Assembly: GCF_001625305.1 (NCBI RefSeq)
Contig: NW_017804187.1
Coordinates: 2,089,030-2,153,029, forward strand
Length of the DNA: 64,000 bases
Direction: 5' to 3'
Origin: Branchiostoma belcheri
Lineage: Eukaryota; Chordata; Leptocardii; Amphioxiformes; Branchiostomatidae
The notes under the pieces were generated by a model, which saw only the letters and a program-made list of their open reading frames with translations, had not been told where the DNA came from and searched no databases. This document shows, one piece after another, positions 34,801-45,712 of this stretch. Each line of letters begins with the position of its first letter. Position 1 is the first letter of the stretch. A program made the position numbers and the translations under genes.

Positions 34801-36396
34801 TAATACTTGCTACATCATGTAATCCAACACCACAAGGTGTTTGTTACAATACCAGTTACCATGGTGACAGCCAGCTGGTCAAGGTCATTGACCTTTCTTG
34901 TTTGGAGAAGAAGACGAACCTGAGCAAACACTATATATTTCCCTTCTGCGAAAAAGAATTAACAGGATGAATATGAGTAGATTCTTACCAGCCGGAAAAG
35001 GCAAAAAGTCCGGAGTAAAAGGCGAGAGGGATTCCCTCTGGTGTAATCGTCTTCCCCTCAAAAGTGTTCTGGAAGTTTTCGGTGGCACCTAAATTGGAAG
35101 ATAACTAGAAATGTAACATTTGCAAAGCAAAAGCATAATGTTTACCTTTACGTATGGTCTGCTCTGTTAATTCTCACTCAAACACATTCATATACGTGGT
35201 CTGACAGAAGTCGAAATCCCTCCTGCTGTAAAATTGCAACATGATGTGCTCCAACACTAGTTACCATGGTGACAGACGTTTGGTTCAGGTCATTGGCTTC
35301 ATTGTTTGGAGAAGAAGAAACAGAGCAAAAACAATATGTTTTCCTTCGGTAAACATAAATATACTCTTACCGTTGGCGAGTTGTACGATTCCAGCGACTA
35401 TGATGACCCCCAGTCCCAGCACTTTCCCCACAGCGAACACGTCCTGGATCCACGTGGACACTTTCACGCTGTAGCAGTTCACGAACGTCAGTAGAACTGG
35501 GGGGAATTCAGGGTCAAGGTTGTATGTGTTAACCTCGCAGTGGGGTCAAGTACACGATGTGACTTGCAATCTGTTTCTACTTAGCTCTAAGGGAATATTT
35601 GTTGTGCTTGTTTTGTGTGTTTTTAAGAGAGAGAGAGAGAGAGAGACGGTGTGTGTGTGTGTGTGTGTACGTGTGTGTGTCCTTGTAATATAAACTTAAC
35701 AGCATATAGTTAAAAATGTAAGCATGAACATTTCCAGGTTTGTACTAGGCTCTCTTGACCAACAACGGTTCCTCCCTCGAACTTGGAAAATTCTGATGCA
35801 ATGCGCGCAAACGTTACGTTATACTGCGCTTAACAAGAACTGTTTATTCTGCTCTTAAGCGTGAATTGAACCAAGATCCGGTGTTGTCCTTTATCTCAAA
35901 AACACTTTATTACCTTCGCCAAAAAGGTTAATATGTTTGTCTTTGTCGTGTGCTGGTTTGTTGACAGGACAACTCGAGAAACTGTGGATAGATCTTTCTG
36001 ATATTTTGTACGTGAACATGTTTCCGCAAAATGAAGGATAATACCGTCCGATTATAAGCCACCAGGTCGACTTTCCTTCTCACAGACCACCTTTATCAAC
36101 CCCGCCCACTCCTCTTTGTCTTTCTTGGCATTTAAGACATTTCGGCCCAGGTTGGCACACAGCCGTAGTGTTTGCTATAGAGTTGTTGACACATATGGTA
36201 CGTTTACCAGGCGATAAGGTTAGGACCAACCACGCTAAGCCAACACACGAGTCTTGTGTGTAAACATTAAATTGGAAATAACTCGTCTGTATCCTAAATC
36301 ATGGTACGTAGAGGAGCATGACACAGCAAAAACACACCAAAACTAGTTTGTGTAACTGTATGTCTATGTGTGCCTCTGTGTGTGTGTGTGTGTGCG

Positions 36397-36434
<38 letters not shown>

Positions 36435-36507
36435 CGTGAGTGAGTGAGTGTGTGTGTGTGTGTGTGTGCGTGTGTCTGTGTGCGTGTGTCTGTGTGTTCG
36501 TGAGTGA

Positions 36508-36581
<74 letters not shown>

Positions 36582-37190
36582 TCGAGACATCTAACGCATC
36601 TGTTACAATACCCCAAAAGGTTGTATATAATATAATATATTATAAAATAACATAATAAAATATAATACAACTATATAATATGATAAAATATGATACAACT
36701 TACGTATTGCTGTTGCAGCCAGCAGTTTAATGGCCGACTCCGGCGTCTCACAGTCCAGAAAGAACGGCTGTAGAATATACCTCCCAGCCGTCAAGGACAA
36801 CACAGCCATCACAGCCGGGCGAATCAACACAAACTGGGTCCACAGTCTCAAAAACGCCGGTATAGGACCGAACGCTTCGTAAAGGTACGCGTAGTCACCG
36901 CCGGATTTGGTTATGGAGGTGCCAAGCTCGACGAAACTGAGAGCGCCGAATGCGGAGAGCACGCCACAGAGAGTCCAAACGATCATGGCTACCCCGACGG
37001 ACCCACCGCAGTTCTGTAAGACTCCCTTCGGTGAGACGAATATACCCGACCCGATGATGGTCCCAACGAGGATCGTTACCCCATTGAAGAGGTTGATGCG
37101 CCTTTTTAGCTTCACGACTTCCCCACCCGACGAATCTTTGTCGGTGCCCGGAGCGTCTTTCGCGGCTGTAACGCTTTCCTTGGTCGCCAT
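27131..37190 (-). CDS. SLC7-family amino acid transporter (LAT/y+LAT light chain)
   Basis: Ten minus-strand exons give 515 residues: 37190-36704, 35496-35371, 35088-34989, 34580-34536, 34266-34143, 30477-30374, 29794-29698, 29129-28980, 27973-27799, 27270-27131. Phases agree throughout. GSGIF (about 47-51) in TM1, KSGGDYAY, a CFGS motif in exon 6 and the [12 protein letters not shown]-terminal helix mark a SLC7 light-chain transporter with about 12 membrane spans. Cys147 (LDCETPE) is at the place where LAT1-type proteins form a disulphide with the SLC3 heavy chain, so a heteromeric plasma-membrane exchanger is likely. Large neutral or cationic amino acids are the family substrates; which applies is not clear. 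The 3.7-kb intron 5 holds a gene on the other strand. An Asp/Lys-rich N-terminus precedes TM1. Confidence 0.93.
27389..27603. mobile_element. palindromic MITE family 2 in SLC7 intron 9
   Basis: GTCAATGACCTGG at the left is matched by CCAGGTCATTGAC at the right. Inside, CACCATGGTAACTGGT, CACCCTGTGGTGTTGG and ATTACATTATGTAGCA are each mirrored. Partial relatives lie at 34793-34905, 35230-35305 and 44995-45060. Confidence 0.85.
28196..28900 (-). repeat. RE1-like 43-bp minisatellite, about 16 units, in SLC7 intron 8
   Basis: The 43-base unit, read on the minus strand, contains TTCAGCACCAAGGACAG followed by GTGTGTTTGCC and TGTGTGTGGATGG. A few units have TTCAGTACC or CAGGGACAG variants. A (CA)n tract at about 28790-28822 lies within it. 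Long open frames of 201 and 239 codons cross it in two frames only because the repeat lacks stops. The core sits on the coding strand of SLC7. Confidence 0.95.
29195..29665. repeat. (TCTCTC)n/AGATCT satellite in SLC7 intron 7
   Basis: Runs of CTCTCT are punctuated by TAGATCTC about every 8-14 bases for almost 500 bases. The array is rich in AGATCT palindromes. It ends about 30 bases before exon 7 of the transporter. Confidence 0.95.
29890..30085 (-). pseudogene. two partial copies of SLC7 exon 7 (acceptor side)
   Basis: On the minus strand the start of exon 7 (acceptor TTTCAG, then coding [11 protein letters not shown]) recurs at about 29949-29890 and 30083-30000. The copy near 30000 has an insertion (TATTAATAAA) that breaks the frame. 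Intron sequence upstream (TCTGATTGCCCTGTTG and more) is copied with it, so the unit is exon edge plus intron. Confidence 0.85.
30670..33109 (+). CDS. BTB-BACK-Kelch (KLHL-type) protein nested in SLC7 intron 5
   Basis: Three exons (30670-31325, 31853-32050, 32185-33109) give 592 residues. A BTB domain (about 35-145, with D-V-V-L-E-V and [19 protein letters not shown]) is followed by a BACK domain (about 150-255, ending [12 protein letters not shown]). The C-terminal half has diverged Kelch blades with the usual W-Y-x-P and aromatic pattern ([29 protein letters not shown]). Blades are weak in the Gly-Gly pair, so the propeller is inferred. Such proteins are usually substrate adaptors of CUL3 ubiquitin ligases. 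The gene lies wholly inside a transporter intron, on the opposite strand. The first ATG after an in-frame gap was taken as start. Confidence 0.9.
31570..31845 (-). mobile_element. LINE ORF tail in KLHL intron 1
   Basis: A 91-codon minus-strand frame ends with [20 protein letters not shown] and [14 protein letters not shown]. This is the typical C-terminal tail of CR1/L2-type retrotransposon ORFs, downstream of the reverse transcriptase core. Only the 3' end of the element is present. Confidence 0.75.
33783..33947. mobile_element. palindromic MITE family 1 in SLC7 intron 5
   Basis: TAGCCTCAACCAGGCTTCGG and its inverse CCGAAGCCAGGTAGAGGCTA bracket GTAGAAATCGG and ATAACATG blocks in inverted order. 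It is a compact copy with little unique centre. Confidence 0.85.
34793..34905. mobile_element. MITE family 2 half copy in SLC7 intron 4
   Basis: TGTAATCCAACACCACAAGG, then ACCAGTTACCATGGTGACAG and GGTCAAGGTCATTGACC match one arm of the palindrome at 27389-27603. The other arm is missing. The stretch before it (AACATTTGCAAAGCAATTGC) also recurs near 35107 and 45417. Confidence 0.65.
35624..35682. repeat. GA and TG microsatellites in SLC7 intron 1
   Basis: A (GA)n run is followed directly by a (TG)n run. Confidence 0.9.
36374..36578. repeat. long TG microsatellite in SLC7 intron 1
   Basis: About 200 bases of (TG)n with CG, GA and GTTC interruptions lie 130 bases after exon 1 of the transporter. 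Histidine/threonine open frames across it are artefacts. Confidence 0.95.
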
Positions 37191-37224
37191 TGTGAAGAAA
37201 TTCTGACTGTAGACAAGACAACGA

Positions 37225-38135
37225 GCTACCCTTTATAGTAGTCACCAATCTCCCAAGGTTTAAGACTGTTCCAGCTTGGTACTGCAAGCTTCAGAGTTAC
37301 CCTAGTCACGTATTTCTTCCAGGGCTTAACACTGTATTCTCTCGGTACTGCAAGCTTCACTCTTCGTCTAGCCAACTCAACTCACTCGGTGATTTTGCCC
37401 ACTAGAATGCCTTCCAGGGGGGATTGGGCGAGTTTCCTTGGGGTACTTCTAGGGGGTGGAGTTACCCTAGTCGCCAATTTCTCTCAGGGCTTAAGACCGT
37501 GTTCCCTTCGGTGTAGCAAGCTTCAACCTCCGTCTAACCGAATAGACTCACTCGCTGATTTTGCCTGCTTGAAGTCAATGCCTTCCAAGGGGTGGAGTGA
37601 CCCTAGTCACCAATCTCTCTCCAGGGCTTTAAAGACTGTGTTCCCTTGGCGTAGCAAGCCTCAACCTTCGCCTAAACAACTCAACTCACTCGCTGATTTT
37701 GCCTGCGTGAATTCAATGCCTTCCAAGGGGTGGAGTGACCCTAGTCACCAATCTCTTCCAGAGCTTAAGACTGTTCCCTCGGTGCTGCAAGCTTCAAACT
37801 CCGCCTAACAAACTCAACTCACTCGCTGATCTTGCCTGCTTGAATTCAATGCCTTCCAAAGAGTGGAGTGACCCTAGTCACCAATCTCTCCCAGGGCTTA
37901 AGACTGTGTTCCTCGGCACTGCAAGCTTCAACCGTCGCCTTGCCAACTAAACTCACCCGGTGATTTTGCCTGCTTGAATTCAATGCCCTCCAAGTGGTGG
38001 AGTTACCCTAGTCACCAATCTCTTCCAGAGCTTAAGACCGTGTTCCCTCGGCGGCGTAGCAAGCTTCACTCTTCGCCTAGTCAACTCAACTCACTCGCTG
38101 ATTTTGCCTGCTTGAATCCAAGCCTTCCAGGGGGT
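37225..38135. repeat. about 135-bp minisatellite upstream of SLC7, 6 copies
   Basis: The unit holds GGAGTGACCCTAGTCACCAA, CAGGGCTTAAGACTGTG, GCAAGCTTCA, CTCACTCGCTGATTTTGCCT and CAATGCCTTCCAA. Spacing of the CCTAGTCACC block is 131-140 bases. The first copy starts about 35 bases upstream of the SLC7 start codon, so the array covers the 5' UTR or promoter side. Confidence 0.9.
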
Positions 38136-38544
38136 TGCGTGTTACCTTGCAATTGGGGTTATGTAACCGCAAACCTGGTGCCGAAAAGCTGACCTGCGTT
38201 GGCCCTGACAACAGTCTAGATCCCAGTTTAAAGCTGTAAACAAAAAAGTACTAGTAACGCTGACAAAGTTTACCTGGAGTGAGCCAACTCCCGCGTCAGG
38301 TGGTGTGTTGTGTTTGCAATTGTGAACACAAAATACACACTTATAAGTGAACAGCTATCAAATATTAGCCTTCGCGTGCAAAGGGGGCCACTGACATCCG
38401 GCAAGGGGCGTGGGGGTAAAGATTGGGGGTTCATTTTAAGGGCATTTAATAGAGTTAATATATTCTAGACCTGTTACGGAATGGCAGGTACTGAAAGGCC
38501 TGCGCGACATACATGCCCATTTCGCTATTCAAAAGGGGGAAGCC

Positions 38545-39030
38545 AGGGTGCCAGATTGTTGGAAAGGCCAGTATACAGGCTAGCTTCTCAGCTGCAGGGC
38601 TAGCCTGGGTGCCAGGGCCAGTATACAGGATACCTTCTCGGCTCTAGAGCTAGCCTGAGTGCTAGATTGTTGCAAAGGCCAGTAAACAGGCCAGCTCCTC
38701 AGCTCCAGGGCTAGCCTGGGCGCCAGACTCTTGCAAAGGACAGTATACAGGCTAGCTCCATGGCTGCAGGGCTAGCCTGGGTACCAGACTGTTTCCAGGG
38801 TCAGTATACAGGCTAACTCCTCGGCTCCAAGGCTAGCCTGGGTGCCAGATTGTTGCAAAGGCTCCTTGGCTCCAGGGCTAGCCTGGGTGCCAGACTGTTG
38901 CCAGGGCCAGTATACAGGACAGCTCCTTTGCTCCAGAGCTAGCCTGGGTGCCAGACTGCTGCCAGGGCCCGTATAGCTCTGACTGAGGACTGGCCGGTGT
39001 ACTGGCCCTGACAACAGTCAGGTTTCCAGG
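38545..39030. repeat. about 60-bp minisatellite (GCTAGCCTGGGTGCCAGA)
   Basis: About eight units of GGGCTAGCCTGGGTGCCAGA, TTGCCAGGGCCAGTATACAG and GCTAGCTCCTCGGCTCCA repeat at 46-62 bases. No coding sense is seen. Confidence 0.9.
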
Positions 39031-40708
39031 CTATCAAGGGGAATTTATCAAGGGCGGTTCTTTACTTTTAAATCAGTAGTAACGCAGCTATGATGACAGA
39101 GTGCGACCTTCGCATTATATAACTGAACTATGTACCATCACTTATGCGGTATGCCATGTTGCCATGTTGCTAGGGTCGGTCAGAAAACCTGTAACACACC
39201 ATTTTCCCTAATCTCCAAGCACATCCCTTTCGGTGGCAAAAAGGCAGTATCAAATTGGCCAGCAGTATCCATTAGCCAGGTAGGGGTAGCGACAAAAAAC
39301 GGCCATATATACAAAGCTAACGATGATTCCCCCACAACCTCTGCTTGGAGAGTACATTTTCCCAGGGTCTTGGTGTATAGCGTACATTCTCAACACTTGG
39401 CATATGTCCAGAACAGTTAGCTGGCCTGTCACTGAACTTGGCAAAATAGATTTAGATTGATGTCAGCTGTCGTGTTAGTTTGGCTTTAAAGTTGACCCGT
39501 GACAGCTTGGCGATAGCATTGTATTAAAGGAAACGTGACCGAGGAAAATATATATTCTGTCTATGATGTAGTTTTAAGTACTGTACAGGTAACCGCATAC
39601 ATACTCGTACACTCTGTACGTAAGGTGACGTTATCCACACATGTATTTAGCTTTGTTAGATCTTTAGTTGTAGGAGACCATACAAAAGTCTCTGTACTTT
39701 TTTGTTGTGTCAATAAAGAATCCCTATGGTAATATATGCGTGGCTCTTAGGCCTGGGGACCAGCTAAGGCACCGTACAGGTAATTTTTGCGCTGCACAAC
39801 TTGATTTTCAAACTCAATTTTCTGGTCAGTCTTTTAATGTAATAAGTTGAATGAATCCTGCCCAATAGCATACTGGTATCTATTAGGCAAAAACGGTTGC
39901 TATCTAGATCTATAGAAGGTACTAAAAAGTAAAGAAACGATTCTCATAGCTTGTTTTGGGGCTATTTCAAACGCTTCAAATATAGAGTGATGGTAGGTAA
40001 TGTCAATATCAGACAGATTTGCTCATCCAGAATATTTTTTTTTTTTTTGCCACCCTGAAATTGCATTGGATGCCTTTAACGTTGACCCATGACGACATGG
40101 TGATATCATTGAAAGGAGAATTGACCGAGGAGAATGTATTGTCTGCCTCCAAAAGTTCTTAATGAAAGGCGAGGGTTCGCAGGACAAAACGCCAGCGGGG
40201 AGCCTTGGGAAATGGACCGGCGGTATGGGGACTGGGTTATGTGAAAAAGTTTAGCCTCCACCAGGCCTTTCTACGGGAACACGGATCGTAGATTTCGGCA
40301 CAAAAAAAAGAGAGTAAAATTGGCCAAGGACGTCAGTCCGCGGTAAGTTGGTTCTTCTTCCAAACCTACAAGGCGGCCAAACTCCTCTGGCAAATATTCT
40401 CCTATATATAGCTAGTGTAGTTAGTCTGGTAGGGACTAGAAAAAGGTGGCATTGGTTTCTTTTTAAAAGGGCAAAGATTCCCACATTGAGTCACTTACTA
40501 GCCCCAGTCCCCAGTCAGTATTTCTGACAGTCTTTCAAGTCGTCTTTCTTGCTACTTCTCCGTAGGTGAATTAATTAAAGCCGACCTGCTAGATTCTTAG
40601 GCAAAAGATACGCGATCAACTCCCTGCATAGTGATGAAGAAATTCGGTCGAAGGTCGGTCATCCGTAAACATGGGCTCATTTCTCACAAACTCAGCAAGA
40701 GATTAACA
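39031..40708. other. intergenic, decayed repeats
   Basis: No gene is supported. A worn copy of the hairpin MITE of 21080 lies near 39230-39290 (GGTGGCAAAAAGGCAGTATC), and a worn MITE family 1 copy near 40250-40440 (TAGCCTCCACCAGGC, TTGGCCAAGG). The rest is unassigned. Confidence 0.5.
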
Positions 40709-40840
40709 TTTATTACATGATTGATATGATTTTAATAATAAAAGCATATGATTAAGTTTCGTTTTGCAGCGCCTGTGATCCACGTTCCCTCGCCTGGTGT
40801 GAAGTCGGTTCGTCCGGCGAGGTCGCTGTGATTCTTCCTC

Positions 40841-42885
40841 CTAATTTGTTGGACCTGTAGGAAGAAAATAACATGTGAATGAAGGAATAAATGAATGAAC
40901 GAACGAACGAATGAATGAATGGATGAATGAACGAACGAGTACGAGTGAATGCATGAATGAATGAATGAACGAGCGAATGACTGAATGAAGGAACGAAATA
41001 ATAAATGAATAAAAAGTACAGTTGTTCTCGTCGCTACATGTTGTATCAATACATCTCAATAGATAAATGGAATGAATGAATGAATGAATGGATGAACGAA
41101 TGAACGAACGAACGAGCGAACGAGCGAATGACTGAGTGAACGAACTTATAAATAAGTAAAAAGTACAGTTGTTCTCGTCGCTACATGTGGTATCAATAAA
41201 TCTCAATAGATAAATGAAATGGAATGAATGAATGAATGAACGAATTACTGAATGAATGAATGAAGTACAAATGAATGAAAATTACAGTTGTTCTCGTCGC
41301 TGAAGTCATGACAGTCGTACAGCCCGTCACAGCGCCGCTCCTCCGGGATACAGCCTCCGTTATCGCACTGCCACAGTCCGGGCTGACAGGCTGGGGGTGG
41401 AGAGGGAAAGAAAATTTTAAAAAACAAGAACAGAAAGAAAAATACGTAAAAAAACAGTTACTAGTATACTCAAGCAGCTCGATATGATTTTGGAAGCGTT
41501 CAGACGCTTCAGGTAGCATCCACTACCTTTTGTCAGTGACACTGGAGAGCTGTCAGAAAAAGCAAGTTTAGACATTGTATAATTAAAAAGTACGAAGAAA
41601 GAAAAACACGTTGACAAAGGTTCCAGGCATACAGGTAAAACGCGATACTCAACAACATTTTAAACTCAGTATCAGTACAGCCGCCCTTTGGCGTAACACA
41701 CCAGCTTCACAGGCACGCGGCGCGGCGGCAGCTGGCTATATTACACTGAACGACTTGTTACACCCAACCTCTGTATATTACTACTGGATAGATGAATGAA
41801 TAAACGAATGCGAGAAAGAGGGAAAGAAGAAACAAAGAAGGGATGAGCGAATTACTCGATATGTGGTCGTTAGGTATATACGTGTAAGGTTGAAAACTTT
41901 AAAAACCGGAGCACTCACGTGGTCTGGTGACGACATTTCCGCAGTTCGCCTCGTCACTTCCGTCCCCGCAGTCGTCAAAACCGTCACACAGCCAGGAGAT
42001 GACTCCGGGCACGTCAAAGATACACCGGCCGTTATCGCACTGGAAGTACATCACTCCGCACAGGTCTGCAATATACATACATGTAACGTTACATATCTAC
42101 ATGTAAATATACATATTGTGCAGTAGGGGTATCCCCACTAGGTAGCTTTAAATTACCCTGGGCACGTCGAAAATACAGCGGCCGTTATCGCACTGGAAGT
42201 ACATCACGCCGCACAGGTCTGAAACACGAAATCGGAGTTTTTAGACTCTTGTTTTATTTTAGCCTGGGTGCCATCCTCCATAGTTACCGTCGACTTCAAG
42301 CAGACATTTTGGATGGCTGCATAGACTAGACAGTATCAAAGAGTGGCGTATACGGAGGATGACACCCAGGGTACAAGTTTTTCGCAGAGCGCACCACACT
42401 TGTTTGCAATATGGTACATTATTCTTTAGCCACATAAACACACGGAAACACAAACACACCACAGACATACACACACACGCGGGCACACACACACGCGCGC
42501 GCGGGGGCACGCGCGCACACACACGCACACAGAAACACACACACACAGACACACACACAGAGAAACACAATTCATGCCGAATACAGTCTGAATCGAATCC
42601 ACCCCATTCTCCTAGACGAGTATTTGGCTAAAATGTTGCGACTAGCGAGCTAAGACATTGTGTACACAGTTATGTTCTTTACCATGAAACTTTTCCATAC
42701 GCTATTGCCTGATGGTGGATTATACTACATACTACACATTAGCAGTACAGATGCCGCCTAGTACAGTCTGATCCACACATGATAAAGATAAAGATAAAAA
42801 CAAAATCCTCACCGTTTTGTCCAGACACGTTGGCGATGAGGAAAGCCACGAAGCTGACGAGCAGAAGCAGTTTAGCCGCCGCCAT
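40841..42885 (-). CDS. small secreted protein with two LDL-receptor class A modules
   Basis: Four minus-strand exons (42885-42813, 42065-41919, 41390-41286, 40854-40841) give 112 residues. A signal peptide (about 1-22, [11 protein letters not shown]) ends near VSG-Q. Module 1 has six Cys with the calcium motif [12 protein letters not shown]; module 2 has six Cys ending [11 protein letters not shown], whose last Cys codon is split by the final intron. The protein ends three residues later, so it is only leader plus two modules, with no membrane span. LDL-A modules bind Ca2+ and protein ligands. No partner can be named. The downstream TTTATT at 40709 on the plus strand would read AATAAA for this gene. 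The ATG chosen begins a clean signal peptide; an earlier in-frame ATG would put a polar stretch in front. Confidence 0.8.
40871..41280 (-). repeat. (ATTC)n microsatellite with copies of an LDL-A exon end
   Basis: (GAATGAAC)n runs fill the last intron of the LDL-A gene. Within them GCGACGAGAACAACTGTA, the 3' end of exon 3 with its donor, is copied near 41019-41037 and 41163-41181. The flank TATTGATACMACATGTA is also repeated, giving a unit of about 145 bases. Confidence 0.85.
41475..41565 (-). repeat. dispersed hairpin element (CTGA..GGTAG..CTACC..GAAGCGTC)
   Basis: The minus strand reads CACTGACAAAAGGTAG-TGGATG-CTACCTGAAGCGTC. The same layout with other stem bases lies at 57845-57900 (+) and 58005-58075 (-). 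Confidence 0.65.
41672..41775 (+). repeat. dispersed repeat (GTAACACACCAGCTT family) in LDL-A intron 2
   Basis: GCCCTTTGGCGTAACACACC, GGCGCGGCGGCAGCTGGCTA and CTTGTTACACCCAACCTC match the copy at 24403-24520. Confidence 0.75.
42149..42216 (-). pseudogene. partial copy of LDL-A exon 2 (acceptor side)
   Basis: TTTCAG followed by codons for [19 protein letters not shown] repeats the start of the real exon (42065 downward), then breaks into AGGGTAATT. It carries only three of the six Cys of the module and could not fold as one. Confidence 0.85.
42440..42568. repeat. CA-rich microsatellite in LDL-A intron 1
   Basis: A (CA)n run contains a GC-rich CGCGCG centre. Confidence 0.9.
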
Positions 42886-44029
42886 CTTGTTTCGTCCCTG
42901 TTCCCCACCCCTATCCTGTACAGGAAGGCAGTACACAGTGGTGTTAGCTTTAGATATGGTAAGATCCGGACACGCTGCTACCATAACTAGGTGCCACTCT
43001 ATGTGTACAACACATAAGAGCGACCACCAAGAAAAAGATTAAAAGCATAATGCTACAAAAATATCTATTGTGGATCGTTGAACTTGTAACGAGATTTTCT
43101 TTTTAAAAAAGACACTAGATATAAAAAGATGTTAAATTTGCAATTGTACAGACTAACTAGGTAAACGAAGCAAACAACAGATGGGCATTTTCTCACTGAC
43201 TCTAATATCATTAGAGATTAGCCAAAGTCCAATAGTCCACACGTATGCATTGGCTGTGAAGCAAGTCCTTAGTGGTGAATACTATCTGCACACAGGTAGA
43301 CAGGCCTGTCCCTGGTGCTGAACGCCATCCACACACATAAAACAAGTACTAATACTTTGCATTAAACATTAGCTTTATACATAAGCAGCTCTGTCCTTGG
43401 TGCTGAACACTATCAACTCATAACAAAAGGCACATATTCTTGCTGCTTGCTTTGCCCTTGTTCTAGAACAATAACTCAGATCAACAAGAATAACAAAGTA
43501 GAACTGCATAAACAAAACAAGCAACAAATATACACTTAACTTCGAAACACAACTTTTTCTTGCCCATTTTATAAGGAACGTAGCTAATAGATCAAGAAAT
43601 CACATTGTATTGCTCTTTTAGAGTATGTCAAAAGCAAGACATCAGGTCAAAATGAGGCTAGGGTATCCTACTGTCGAGTAATAACGTTACATGTGATGCT
43701 GAGGTCACATTTCCAAACCAGGCTGTTTCGATTAATGAAAAATCAACAATTTGCATCAATAATATACGCAAATAGTTCCCATTAATAATATTTCCAACTT
43801 ATTTTGTGCTTTGTTGTCTTTTATATCCTACTTTTCGTTCCATAAGACTACCCGGCCGGATCCCGGTTTAGAAATGACTTCAGCGTAAGAAACGTAACAA
43901 ATCATCTACGGTACCATGACGATACAAAAAGCGTTCCATAGAACAAAACAACCGAATTGTAAACAGAAACATTTCTTTCTGGCGTTGGTCTGGTTGTACG
44001 CTGTCGGTAAAAGTTGAGTTCCGGGCAAA
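42886..44029. other. intergenic, with RE1-like cores
   Basis: No gene is seen. Two minus-strand RE1-like cores lie at 43305-43322 (CAGCACCAGGGACAGG variant) and 43391-43407 (TTCAGCACCAAGGACAG). The region separates two divergently transcribed genes, so it may hold both promoters. Confidence 0.5.
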
Positions 44030-45637
44030 ATGTGCTCCACCGTGTGTTGCTTCCCACGTGAAAACATCAGCGATTGTATTGAAGACTCGGGAAACATTAC
44101 AACTGTCGACGAAAACAGGAAAAAGGTTATATTATCACCAGAAGAGCCATGTACAAGCAAGAAGGAATCTGGAGCTACCACAGCAGACCTAGCGGTGTCT
44201 TGTATGGAAGTGACGTGGACATGTATTAGTATCTCTGACAAAGATTCCAGGGTCGGCGATGATTGGCTGAATGGCGGCTGGATATCTGATGACGGGCTGT
44301 CACGTGTTTTTACATATTTGGACATGGCGGGACTGTTGTCTTGTGCGTGTGTCTGCAAGCAGTGGTACAGGTAGGGTCTAATTTTGCCAGTTTTGTTGAA
44401 TGTTTATTATCATTGACGATATAACTAAAATGGTGAATGATACGATTTAGCTTGCAATGGGATGAAATATTAGAATCAGTTTAAGGCCTGTCTTTGGTGC
44501 TGAACTCCATCCATGGCCACGCACACACATACACAGTCAAACAACACCTGTCCTTGGTGCTGAAAACCATCCATACACAAAGACACACAAACACACAGGC
44601 GAACATACCTGCAAACATACCTGTCCTTGGTGCTGAACACCATCCACACACAGGCAAACATACCTGTCCTTGGTGCTGAACACCATCCACCCACAGTCAA
44701 ACATGCCTGTCCTAGGTGCTGATCACACCTTTCCTTAGTGCTGAACGTCCCTGTCCTTGGTGCTGAATGATATCCAACACAAGTAAACAAACATTTTGCC
44801 TTGCCATCACCTTTATACTCAGATGTGCCCATCTGCCCGACGTGTGGACCAGAAGAACCGTCACAGTTGACTTTACTTTGAGCGCTGATCACTCCTTCTA
44901 CAAACCGACAGAGGAAACCACGACTGTCTTAAAGACATTCAGACACTGTCTTAGGAACGTGAAGGTCAGTTTTTACAAACTTCTTCTTAACGTCTGTCAC
45001 CATGGTAACTGGTGCTGTAGCAGACACCCTGTGGTGTTAGGTTACATTATGTAGCAGGACAGAGCTGAATCACCATATATATGAATGTATTTGAGTAAGA
45101 ATGAACAGAGAGGTAGTTTCATGAAAGTTCATATGTGTTGGTAGTTACGTGTTTAGAGTTAAAACTTTTGGTCCAACACAAAAAATTGTCTCGCCTACAG
45201 CTTTCAACCAGTCACTCTGGTCTTCCTCAGTAGACTGACCCAGTAAAGCTTGTCACCTGGCTTCTTTGAAGTGCGACGTCAACACTAGGTCAAAGGTACA
45301 TGTATCTGGTAGACGATGTCGGCCCCCGTCGCGGTTCAATGAAGGGTGATGGGCAAGGATAGAGAGGTAGTTTGGTGGGCTAGACTATGTGAAGGTAAAC
45401 ATTATACTTTGCTTTGCGAATGTTACCTTTCTAGTTTTCATAGTGTTTCTTTTTGTTACCCATAGCTCTCCCTTCCACGGGAGGAATGCCCTTACGCCAA
45501 GTCTCGTAATGTCACGCGAAAAATCGCGTGGGTGGAGGTGAGCATCCTAGTGCTAGCAGCTGCGCATGCGGGACGCCTGAACAGCTTGGAGGTCAGTGTA
45601 TAGAGAAGTTTGCTGATACAACAAAAATGTGTTTGTG

Positions 45638-45712
<75 letters not shown>

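Noticed and set aside
36294..36670. His/Thr-rich and Val/Cys-rich open frames over CA/TG runs (also at 45.6, 49.3, 50.0 and 52.5 kb)
   Set aside because: Translations of simple microsatellites without splice signals or domains.
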